Source: Microcoleus sp. FACHB-672 (lineage in GTDB: Bacteria > Cyanobacteriota > Cyanobacteriia > Cyanobacteriales > Oscillatoriaceae). From it: a stretch of DNA of 64,000 nucleotides. Of the stretch, positions 37,717-45,364 are shown in pieces. Within the stretch, counting starts at the first letter, position 1. Each line of letters begins with the position of its first letter. A program made the translations under genes and the position numbers. The notes under the pieces are model-generated. The model searched no databases. It saw only the letters and a program-made list of their open reading frames with translations, and had not been told where the DNA came from. The stretch spans positions 310,001 through 374,000 of the forward strand of contig NZ_JACJOU010000007.1 of assembly GCF_014695725.1 (NCBI RefSeq), written 5' to 3'.

Positions 37717-39054
37717 ATGGAAAACTGGCAAGCTATTGTCGCCACAGTAACCTTTATCAGCGTAATTTTCTTAATTATGACTGAGTGGTTGCACCTAGTG
37801 ATTGCAGCTTTTTTGGGGGCATTAATCCTGGTGTTTACCCACATCATGACTTTAAACGAAGCGATCGGCTATATCAGCCGCAGTCACGCAACATTGGGTT
37901 TATTCTTCGGAGTCATGGTACTGGTGCGAGCATTTGAGCCGACTAAAATCTTTGAATACTTAGGGACTCAAATAGTTATCTTGGCTCAAGGAAAAGGCAA
38001 GCGACTTTTGCTTGCCATTGTCGGCATTACAACCCCCATTTGTGCAGTTTTACCCAATGCCACAACCGTGATGCTGCTTGCGCCTTTACTGCCGCCAATG
38101 GCAGCAGAAATAGGCGTTGATTTTGTTCCTTTACTGATTCTGATGGTGTTTGTGGCTAACAGCGCGGGACTGCTGACACTTGTTGGCGATCCTGCGACGT
38201 TTATTGTAGGTGATGCCGTCAATATTAGCTTTGTAGATTATCTACTCCAATTAAGTTTTGGTGGAATTCTGGCAATCGGAACGATCTTAATCATGCTACC
38301 GTGGTTATTTCCCAAAACTTGGCGCAAAGAATTGGATAATTTGGAGGAATTACCCCATCCTCAAATTAATCACCCCCGAATTTTAGCAGTAGGGGCTTTA
38401 ATTGTCGCCTTTGTTTTAGTGTTCTTTGTTGTAGGAGAATCGCTCCCGATACCCATCTCACCGGCAACCGTTGCCTTATTAGGAGCGGCTTTAGCTTTGC
38501 TTCTCGCTCATCACAGCAACATTGATTCTGTCAACAATATATTGCGGGATGTAGACTGGAGTACCTTAATATTTTTTATGTGTACCTTTGTTCTGATAGG
38601 CGGACTGGAAAAAACAGGGGTCATCAAAGGTTTGTCTGGGGTACTCGCCGTGATACTGGGAAAAAATATTGCCTTAGGTTCACTGTTTCTCCTATTTTTC
38701 GTGGGTTTACTGTCCAGTGTGATCCCCAATATTCCGCTTGTGGTGGCAATGGTGCCATTACTTAAACAATACGTTGTCAATATTGGTTTAGCAGCCCCAG
38801 AAGTGCTAGATCCTAACTTTCAGGGGCAGTTTCCCCCTGTGGTTCTTCCGTTGTTTTATGCCATGATGTTTGGCGCAACTTTGGGAGGAAATGGAACCCT
38901 AGTCGGCGCTTCTTCTAATATCGTCGCGGCGGGGGTTTCAGAGCTGCACGGACGCCGGATTTCATTTAAAACGTTTCTGCGTTACGGCATCCCAGTAATG
39001 GCGATGCAATTGCTAGTTGCTGCTTTGTATATGACGTTTCGATTTCTAATTTAA
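37717..39054 (+). CDS. NhaD/ArsB-type ion transporter (SLC13 superfamily) under c-di-AMP riboswitch
   Basis: About 445 residues with 11-12 membrane helices. Signatures are SHATLGLFFGVMVLVRAFEPTKIFEYLG, the re-entrant loop AVLPNATTVMLLAPLLPPM, VGDPATFIVGDAV, SVIPNIPLVVAMVPL and GATLGGNGTLVGASSNIVAAG. These fit the NhaD/ArsB group, which moves sodium/protons or oxyanions. No arsenic genes are nearby. Since c-di-AMP governs potassium and osmotic balance in other bacteria, a cation/proton or ion-balance role is favoured, but this is inference. I chose ATG 37717 (MENWQAIVATVTF). Confidence 0.88.
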   Translation: MENWQAIVATVTFISVIFLIMTEWLHLVIAAFLGALILVFTHIMTLNEAIGYISRSHATLGLFFGVMVLVRAFEPTKIFEYLGTQIVILAQGKGKRLLLAIVGITTPICAVLPNATTVMLLAPLLPPMAAEIGVDFVPLLILMVFVANSAGLLTLVGDPATFIVGDAVNISFVDYLLQLSFGGILAIGTILIMLPWLFPKTWRKELDNLEELPHPQINHPRILAVGALIVAFVLVFFVVGESLPIPISPATVALLGAALALLLAHHSNIDSVNNILRDVDWSTLIFFMCTFVLIGGLEKTGVIKGLSGVLAVILGKNIALGSLFLLFFVGLLSSVIPNIPLVVAMVPLLKQYVVNIGLAAPEVLDPNFQGQFPPVVLPLFYAMMFGATLGGNGTLVGASSNIVAAGVSELHGRRISFKTFLRYGIPVMAMQLLVAALYMTFRFLI

Positions 39055-39113
39055 GTAAAGATTGAATAGATTTACTCCTCAAGGGAGATTAATTATTCAA
39101 AAGTCTGTGTTCT

Positions 39114-39127
39114 GTAAACTGCTATAC
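39114..39127 (+). promoter_or_regulatory. Candidate NtcA box upstream of the ABC operon
   Basis: GTAAACTGCTATAC is an exact GTA-N8-TAC, 60 bases before riboswitch 2. A TACACT at 39162 could be the -10, but the spacing of 34 bases is longer than usual. If real, it would add nitrogen control to c-di-AMP control. Confidence 0.4.
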
Positions 39128-39186
39128 AAAAAGGTGGATTGACGAATTGGAATTCTAAAGCTACACTTAAAAAAATCTAATAAGTA

Positions 39187-39354
39187 AAGTCAGCCTAATC
39201 CAAAGTTTTATCTAATCAACGGATGAAATCGGAGCGGAGGAACCAATTCATGGGGCTTATCTCTATCTCTTATTATTCTTAAAAAGAGGCATCGAGAAGG
39301 GCATCTCTCAGCCCTAGCCCGTCAGCTAACTTCGCAGGCACTGAGAGGAGACTT
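39187..39354 (+). promoter_or_regulatory. c-di-AMP riboswitch (ydaO/yuaA class) 2, upstream of the nitrate/bicarbonate-family ABC operon
   Basis: Has CCTAATCC, GGAGCGGAGGAACCAA, ATGGGGCTTATC and CCCTAGCCCGTCAGCTAAC then TTCGCAGGC, in consensus order. The closing stem is AAGT-CAG-CCT (39187-39196) with AGG-AG-ACTT (39346-39354). The outer pairs differ from riboswitch 1 yet still pair, which supports a real structure. The remaining leader to the start codon is about 149 bases. Confidence 0.9.
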
Positions 39355-39503
39355 AGGAAAGTAATGAACAGTGAACAGTGAGCGATGAAGCGCCAGATTT
39401 GGGATTTATCATACATAGTTCATAATTCATAGTTCCGAAGTGTCTCCGGTTGGTATGGGTCTGTCTTGTTGTACCTACCCCTGGCTCTGAGGAGTTTTTT
39501 TAT

Positions 39504-40352
39504 ATGGCAATTCAGTTGAATTTGTCGATGATTGCGGTGGCTGGACAAGCCACTTGGAAACGGGCTAAACCTATGATTGTCCGGGATGTGGTGTTACTCC
39601 CGGCAGCCGGATTTTTAGGAATTATTGTGCTGTGGTGGATTGTGGCTTTGTTCCACAAGGAATTAATTCCCACACCCCCTCAAGCACTGGCCGCAAATTG
39701 GGATTACATTACTCATCCATTTTATAAGCGCGGCCCAGGAGATTTAGGCATTGGTTGGTTATTAATTGCCAGTATCCGCCGGGTTTTACTCGGCTTTGGT
39801 TTAGGCGCTCTGGTTGCCATCCCACTCGGTTTTTTGATTGGGATGTCCAAAAAAGCAATGATGGCGCTCAATCCGCTTGTTCAAATCTTCAAGCCAGTGT
39901 CACCGCTTGCTTGGCTGCCGATTGCCTTAGCGATCTTTAACTTGGCCGAGCCATCCTCAATCTTTGTGATATTTATCACCTCTTTGTGGCCAACAATTAT
40001 TAACACTGCCCTTGGTGTTTCTAGCGTTTCCAAAGATTATTTGGATGTGGCGCGGGTGTTAGAAATGCCGCGCTGGCGACGGATTACTAAAATTATCTGG
40101 CCGGCAAGTTTGCCTTATATTTTCACCGGCTTGCGAATTAGCTTAGGGATTGCGTGGCTGGTGATCGTTGCGGTGGAAATGCTCACCGGCGGCATTGGTA
40201 TTGGCTTTTTCGTGTGGGATGAATGGAGCCGGCTGAATTTAAGTTCTGTATTTCTCGCCATTCTGGTTATTGGATTAACCGGACTTCTCTTAGACTGGGC
40301 GGTTGGCAAAATAGAGGAATTGATCACGCACCGTCCCTCACGCAGCACCTAA
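39504..40352 (+). CDS. ABC transporter permease, nitrate/sulfonate/bicarbonate (NrtB/CmpB/SsuC) family
   Basis: About 282 residues with six helices. The N-terminal MAIQLNLSM is followed by DVVLLPAAGFLGIIVLWWIVALFHKELIPTPPQAL, and the EAA motif is SVSKDYLDVARVLEMPRWRRITKIIWPASLPYIFTGLRISLGIAWLVIVAVEML, characteristic of the NrtB/CmpB group. GAGGAG lies 9 bases before ATG 39504; an in-frame start at 39450 is less likely. First gene of the operon behind riboswitch 2, followed by the binding protein and the ATPase. Confidence 0.93.
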   Translation: MAIQLNLSMIAVAGQATWKRAKPMIVRDVVLLPAAGFLGIIVLWWIVALFHKELIPTPPQALAANWDYITHPFYKRGPGDLGIGWLLIASIRRVLLGFGLGALVAIPLGFLIGMSKKAMMALNPLVQIFKPVSPLAWLPIALAIFNLAEPSSIFVIFITSLWPTIINTALGVSSVSKDYLDVARVLEMPRWRRITKIIWPASLPYIFTGLRISLGIAWLVIVAVEMLTGGIGIGFFVWDEWSRLNLSSVFLAILVIGLTGLLLDWAVGKIEELITHRPSRST

Positions 40353-40482
40353 ACGTAAACCGTCATTGTTAATAATTTTCAGCAAGTAGCGATTAGCTTA
40401 TTGCTGTCAGCAATCAGTGGCAAAAAATAATTGAAAGCTGACAAAACAGTAATCGCTGTGAAAGCGAGGATGAGACTGAAAT

Positions 40483-41928
40483 ATGAGTGATATCTCCCCA
40501 AAAGACTGGAGTCGGCGCGAGTTTTTGACAGGAATGGGTGCAGCGGCAGCGGGAATGGCGCTTTCTTCTTGTGCCATTAGTGGTGATCGTTCTGCCAAAG
40601 GACTCACCGAAGAAGCCTTGGAAATTAAACCAGTCGTCGATCCCAAAACCCTAGAAAAACCCAATCTCACCGTTGGATATGTGCCGGTGAACGACTGCGC
40701 CCCCTTTGCGATCGCCTGGAAAAAAGGGCTTTTCCGCAAGTATGGTTTAAACGTCACACTTAACCGCGAAGCCAGTTGGGCAACCTCTCGTGATGGCGTG
40801 ATTTTTGGCCGAACGGATGCCGCACCCGTTGTGTCTGGTGCTGTTACGAACGCCCGAATTGGAGCGGAAGGCGCACGTCACGCTCCCCTGTGTGCCGGCA
40901 TGACGATTCACCGGCACGGCAATGCCATGACGATGAACCGGAAAATGTGGGATTTTGGGTTGCGTCCTTGGTACGAATACAATGGCGACTTGGAAGCATT
41001 CGGCAAACAATTTAGAGCTTATTTTGAAAGCCAGTCAACAGAAAATAGAGTCTGGGCTGTTGTGCTGAGTTCTTCTATTTACGAATACTTTATCCGCTAT
41101 TTATCAGCGGCTGCCGGTATCGATCCGCTGAAAGAATTTCGCGTGATTATTGTTCCCCCGCCGCAAATGGTAACAAACGTGCGAATTGGGGCAATGCAAG
41201 CTTACATGGTGGCAGAACCCTGGAACACACGAGCCATTTACGAAAAAGCAACGAATGGGGATCAGGGAATTGGTTTTACCTTTGCTCAAGGTAAAGAAAT
41301 TTGGCTGGGACATCCAGATAGGCTGCTGGGAGTCATGGAATCTTTCATCGAAAAGTACCCTAAAACTTATCGTTCGCTGCTCAAGGCGATGATTGAAGCC
41401 TGCCAGTATTGCGGTGATCCCAACAATGGCGACGAAGTGGCAAAACTGCTGACAGAACGCTCTTTTACTGGCGCAAAACCGAAAACTGGGCCAGTTGATA
41501 AATTCACGCGACCGGCAATTGTAGGGGACTATAATTATGGTGGGTTTGATGGCAAAGAGCGGATTGTGAAATCACCGGACACCACAGTATTTTTTAACAT
41601 TCCCCCTAACATTCCTCAACAACCCGGAGAACACTCCACGTTTATGTGGCGTTCTCGAAGTATCTGGTTAATGACTCAAGCCGCTCGCTGGGGACAAATT
41701 AAACAGGTTCCCAAAAATGCGGAAGAACTAGCCAGCAAAGGCTGGAGATCAGATATTTATCGGGAGGTAGCGGCAGAGTTGGGAATTCCCTGCCCAAAAG
41801 ATGATTATAAGGTCGAACCCCCAGAGGTGTTTATCGATAAGAAAGGCTTCGACCCTAGCGATCCGGTGGGCTATCTCAACAGTTTTGAAATTAGAGCAAA
41901 TCGCCCCCAATCTTTGTTCATGTCTTAG
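40483..41928 (+). CDS. ABC transporter substrate-binding lipoprotein, NrtA/CmpA family
   Basis: 481 residues. The N-terminus combines a twin-arginine motif (SRREFLTG, R11-R12) and a lipobox ending in Cys30 (MALSSC). The NrtA/CmpA signatures are LTVGYVPVNDCAPFAIAWKKGLFRKYGLNVTL, REASWATSRDGVIFG, and AYMVAEPWNTRAIYE. Length and layout fit the nitrate/bicarbonate-binding proteins rather than the shorter SsuA type. The ligand cannot be decided: nitrate, bicarbonate, nitrite or another small anion is possible. Usual operons of this family (nrtABCD, cmpABCD) also have a fused ATPase-binding protein, absent here. Confidence 0.9.
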   Translation: MSDISPKDWSRREFLTGMGAAAAGMALSSCAISGDRSAKGLTEEALEIKPVVDPKTLEKPNLTVGYVPVNDCAPFAIAWKKGLFRKYGLNVTLNREASWATSRDGVIFGRTDAAPVVSGAVTNARIGAEGARHAPLCAGMTIHRHGNAMTMNRKMWDFGLRPWYEYNGDLEAFGKQFRAYFESQSTENRVWAVVLSSSIYEYFIRYLSAAAGIDPLKEFRVIIVPPPQMVTNVRIGAMQAYMVAEPWNTRAIYEKATNGDQGIGFTFAQGKEIWLGHPDRLLGVMESFIEKYPKTYRSLLKAMIEACQYCGDPNNGDEVAKLLTERSFTGAKPKTGPVDKFTRPAIVGDYNYGGFDGKERIVKSPDTTVFFNIPPNIPQQPGEHSTFMWRSRSIWLMTQAARWGQIKQVPKNAEELASKGWRSDIYREVAAELGIPCPKDDYKVEPPEVFIDKKGFDPSDPVGYLNSFEIRANRPQSLFMS

Positions 41929-42079
41929 CTGGGAGTTGGGAATGGCTAAGCTTTAATCATTATCTTTTCTGCACAAGATAGTTAATTTTTTGGATTTTTG
42001 ACCGCAGATACACGCAGATAAACTCACAGGCCGATAGAGCAGTGATAAGCGCTGAAAACGAGAAATCAGGAGTAAGGTT

Positions 42080-42919
42080 ATGACGAAATCTAGTTCTTTT
42101 CCAATGGGTGCTAATGAGAAAAGTGTTCGCAATGCGGGATTTTTAGAAATTGAAAACATCGTCAAAAGTTACACCAATCCGAATGGCGAGGAGACGGTGG
42201 TTTTAGATGGTGTCAACCTTACGGTTGGTGAGGATGAATATATTTCTGTTATTGGTCATTCGGGTTGTGGTAAATCAACCCTACTGAAAATGGTTGCCGG
42301 CTTGGAAAAACCGACTTCCGGCTCGGTGCGGCTGGATGGCAAAGAAATCCGTAAACCGGGCGCAGAGCGCATGATGGTCTTTCAACACTATGGACTGCTG
42401 CCGTGGTTGACGGTGCGCGAAAATATCCGGCTTGCGGTTGATGAAGTGTTAAAAAAAGCCAATCGTGCGGAAAAAATTAGCATTGTTAATGAACATCTAG
42501 CTATGGTGAACTTAACACCAGCCGCTGAGAAATATCCTGATGAAATTTCTGGGGGGATGAAACAGCGCGTCGGAATTGCACGAGCTTTGGCAACTCGCCC
42601 CAAAATGCTGTTAATGGATGAACCATTTGGAGCACTCGACGCATTGACGAGGGGCAAATTGCAAAAACAGGTACTTGATATTTGGGAAACCCAGCGGCAG
42701 GCTGTGATGATGATCACACACGATGTTGATGAAGCGATCTATATGTCTGATCGCATTGTGATGATGACAAATGGGCCGGCTGCGACAATTGGCGAAATTT
42801 TAGACGTTCCTTTCGCGCATCCACGAGATCGCCATGAATTGCGAGAATCTAAGGAATATTATGAACTGCGAAATCATGCTTTAGATTTCTTAGATCGCTA
42901 CTTTAATCAAGAAGAGTAG
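42080..42919 (+). CDS. ABC transporter ATP-binding protein, NrtD/CmpD family
   Basis: 279 residues. Walker A GHSGCGKST, Q-loop MVFQHYGLLPWLTV, signature ISGGMKQRVGIARALA, Walker B MLLMDEPFGALD and H-loop ITHDVDEAI are all present. The closest pattern is NrtD/CmpD/CynD. It completes a permease/binding protein/ATPase importer that would need only this ATPase as a homodimer. CAGGAGTAAGG precedes the ATG. Riboswitch 3 begins 32 bases after the stop codon, so the downstream stress gene has its own control. Confidence 0.93.
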   Translation: MTKSSSFPMGANEKSVRNAGFLEIENIVKSYTNPNGEETVVLDGVNLTVGEDEYISVIGHSGCGKSTLLKMVAGLEKPTSGSVRLDGKEIRKPGAERMMVFQHYGLLPWLTVRENIRLAVDEVLKKANRAEKISIVNEHLAMVNLTPAAEKYPDEISGGMKQRVGIARALATRPKMLLMDEPFGALDALTRGKLQKQVLDIWETQRQAVMMITHDVDEAIYMSDRIVMMTNGPAATIGEILDVPFAHPRDRHELRESKEYYELRNHALDFLDRYFNQEE

Positions 42920-42950
42920 ATTACACTAGGGTTAGGTTCATTTATTGAGT

Positions 42951-43100
42951 GGGTAGCCTAATCCAATCCAGACTGACATTTTATGCCGGTCAGGCTGGGA
43001 TATGGAACGGAGGAACCAATTTTTGGGGCTAATCTTACGAGAGAGACACCTTCCAGTCTTAGCCCGTCAGCTAACTCCGTCGGCAATGGGAGGAGCACCC
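42951..43100 (+). promoter_or_regulatory. c-di-AMP riboswitch (ydaO/yuaA class) 3, upstream of the universal stress protein
   Basis: Has CCTAATCC, GGAACGGAGGAACCAA, TTTGGGGCTAATC and TCTTAGCCCGTCAGCTAAC then TCCGTCGGC. The closing stem is GGGT-AG-CCT (42951-42959) with AGG-AGC-ACCC (43091-43100). It is the most diverged of the three (CTCCGTCGGC in place of CTTCGCAGGC), so it is not a fresh copy. About 133 bases remain to the start codon. Confidence 0.88.
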
Positions 43101-43233
43101 TAGACTTTGGCTTTTATAGCAGTTGTCATGGGAATCTCCTTGAGGATGTCACTGCAAATACACAGAAGAAGTGGCTATCCGTTCTTAACCCACCTCTCAT
43201 CCGTTATCCATTGATTTGAGAGAGGTTTAAGCT

Positions 43234-43986
43234 GTGAAGATCAAGCCAATGTTAGCGCGTCTAGAAAGCGCAATGGGCCGTCATGATTTAGTGGAACAAA
43301 TGGTTTTGCTGGCAGAACCGGCTTCTTCACATTCTCATTCAGAAAAATCTTCTGCAAAACCAATGAATTTGGTGGTTGGTTATAATAGCTCACCCAGAAG
43401 TCAAACAGCTCTAGACCTCACCTTGTGGATCGCCCACCAAACTCGTTTAGTCAGTCGCAAAAAAGTGACTGTTCAAGTTGTTTACGTTGTTGATGAAAAG
43501 ACAAACGCTCGGGGTTTAGATATTTTTAGCTTACCGGGGGCCGGCAGTTCATCAAAATCGCAAATTCCCTCAGAACTTTCAAAAGCACCGGCATTTAGTG
43601 CCAGTGCTGTTTTAGCTCAACCCGAAGTTAAAGCATTAGCCGCAAATGCGCGAATGACATCTGTAGATCGGCGCAACTACAAAACACTGCTCTCACCAAG
43701 CAATCAATTTGAGCAAGCCGATAAAATTTTATGGCAAGCCCGCTGCTTGGCTGAAGAATGGCGGGGTTCTTTTACGGCGCATCTGCGGTTTGGCTGCGTG
43801 GCGGAGGAACTGAGAAAAGTGGTGGAATCAGAAGCAGCGGATGTACTGTTTTTAGGGTGTCATTCTGCCGATCATCCGATTATCCGAAAACTCGGCGCTA
43901 AATTTCCGTGTTCCGTCTTGGGGATTCCATCGGCGTTGTGTTCGGAGGAAAAATGTAGTTTTTCATCAGAATTCAGCGCTATTTAA
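43234..43986 (+). CDS. Universal stress protein (UspA family)
   Basis: 250 residues, GTG start with GAGAGG about eight bases upstream. The core Usp alpha/beta pattern is visible: MNLVVGYNSSPRSQTALDLTLWIAHQTRL, VTVQVVYVVDE, and late WRGSFTAHLRFGCVAEELRKVVESEAADVLFLGCHS followed by PCSVLGIP. A linker of about 70 residues separates the halves of the fold. The usual ATP-binding G-2x-G-9x-G(S/T) loop is not evident, so it may be a non-ATP-binding type. It lies directly behind c-di-AMP riboswitch 3. Usp proteins act in stress and ion or osmotic responses. Confidence 0.85.
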   Translation: MKIKPMLARLESAMGRHDLVEQMVLLAEPASSHSHSEKSSAKPMNLVVGYNSSPRSQTALDLTLWIAHQTRLVSRKKVTVQVVYVVDEKTNARGLDIFSLPGAGSSSKSQIPSELSKAPAFSASAVLAQPEVKALAANARMTSVDRRNYKTLLSPSNQFEQADKILWQARCLAEEWRGSFTAHLRFGCVAEELRKVVESEAADVLFLGCHSADHPIIRKLGAKFPCSVLGIPSALCSEEKCSFSSEFSAI

Positions 43987-44071
43987 GGGGGAATTTGTGG
44001 CTAAGAAATTCTCACAAATATGAGGTTAAGCGGTTAGATTGCAGTGCTGCCGGCAGTGGCTAGAGTAACGG

Positions 44072-45217
44072 CTAAATGAGTTGCTTCTGAAATGCCTGAT
44101 AAGCCTCAATAATTGCTTGCATATTGGCTTTTGCACCGGCAGCGTTATTCACATCAGGGTGATACTGCTTCACTAAGCGCCGGTAAGCGTCCTTAACCTC
44201 TTCCAAAGCTGCACCTTGATTAACGCCTAAAACTTCCCACCATTCCCCACATAAATACGCTTCTGGGTTGTGTTCACTTCTCTTAACGTTTGTACGCCAA
44301 ATTTTCAGCGTGCCGGTGTCCCCACCACTGACTAAAATTTGCCCATCTGGACTAATCGCAACCGGATTGCAACCGGGAAGCGTGCCGGTGAGGCTGCCGG
44401 TGGCTACATCCCAGAAGTTCATTATACCATCCCTGCTGCCACTCACAAGCGTTTGACCGTTAGGACTGAAGGCCACAGAATAAACTGCATCCGAGTGTCC
44501 TGTTAGGGTTTGCAAGGGCAATCCTTGCGCTTTTTCATCCGCGCCGGCTTGCAGATTCCACAGCTTAATGGTGGTATCTCCACTTCCACTGGCAAACATC
44601 TTTCCATCTGGACTAATCGCAACCGAAAAAACCCAATCTGAATGCTCGACAATTGCCTGGGTTTGTTGATAATTTTTTAAGTCCCATAGCCTAATTGTTT
44701 GATCGGCACTCCCACTAATTAGGGTTTGTCCACTTGGATCGATTGCTAGACAGGAAACCGTATTTAAATGTCCATTGAGAATCCGAATTAGTTTGCCGGT
44801 CTCCAAATTCCAAAGCCTGATTGTTTTATCCGCGCTTCCACTCACCAAAGTTTTTTGATCAGGACTAAAAGCAAGGGAATAAACAAAACTTGAATGGCTA
44901 TAAGGCGTGTTTAAATAATAAAAACTTCTGAGTAATCCTCTTTTAGGCAAATTCCAGCTTGTAATTTTTTTGTTGAAGTCACCCGCAACCAATATTTGTG
45001 AATCGGGACTAATGGCAACTGAATAAACCTCTTTGGAATGCCCAAAAAATGTATAAAGCGGTTGTCCTGTTTTGAGATCCCACAACTTGACGGTTTTATC
45101 GTCGCTGGCGCTGGCAAGAATTTGACCATCAGCACTCATCGCAACAGAATTGATGGTAGCGCTGTGCCCTTTAAGGATATTCACACATTTCCATAACTGA
45201 GCCGGCTGAGGGTTCAT
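44072..45217 (-). CDS. WD40 propeller fused to a C-terminal J domain
   Basis: About 381 residues from ATG 45217; a TTG three codons upstream is possible. Seven WD repeats can be counted by their ends (KLWDL, TSWNL, RLWNL, RLWDL, KLWNL, NFWDV, KIWRT), forming one complete propeller. Residues from about 325 form a J domain: WWEVLGVNQGAALEEVKDAYRRLVKQYHPDVNNAAGAKANMQAIIEAYQAF, with the essential HPD. It should recruit DnaK to proteins bound by the propeller. Cytoplasmic. There is no dnaK or grpE neighbour. Confidence 0.92.
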   Translation of the reverse strand: MNPQPAQLWKCVNILKGHSATINSVAMSADGQILASASDDKTVKLWDLKTGQPLYTFFGHSKEVYSVAISPDSQILVAGDFNKKITSWNLPKRGLLRSFYYLNTPYSHSSFVYSLAFSPDQKTLVSGSADKTIRLWNLETGKLIRILNGHLNTVSCLAIDPSGQTLISGSADQTIRLWDLKNYQQTQAIVEHSDWVFSVAISPDGKMFASGSGDTTIKLWNLQAGADEKAQGLPLQTLTGHSDAVYSVAFSPNGQTLVSGSRDGIMNFWDVATGSLTGTLPGCNPVAISPDGQILVSGGDTGTLKIWRTNVKRSEHNPEAYLCGEWWEVLGVNQGAALEEVKDAYRRLVKQYHPDVNNAAGAKANMQAIIEAYQAFQKQLI

Positions 45218-45364
45218 AGATGCCAATTCTACTGTAGTCTCAGGATTGATTAATGCGCTGCGCGTTCGCCTGGAAAGTTCTAAACATAACTATCTCATAC
45301 CGAGTTACATTTAGATGTGTGAGTAGAGGCTATACGTCACTATAGTTATGAAGCCAGCTCGGTG

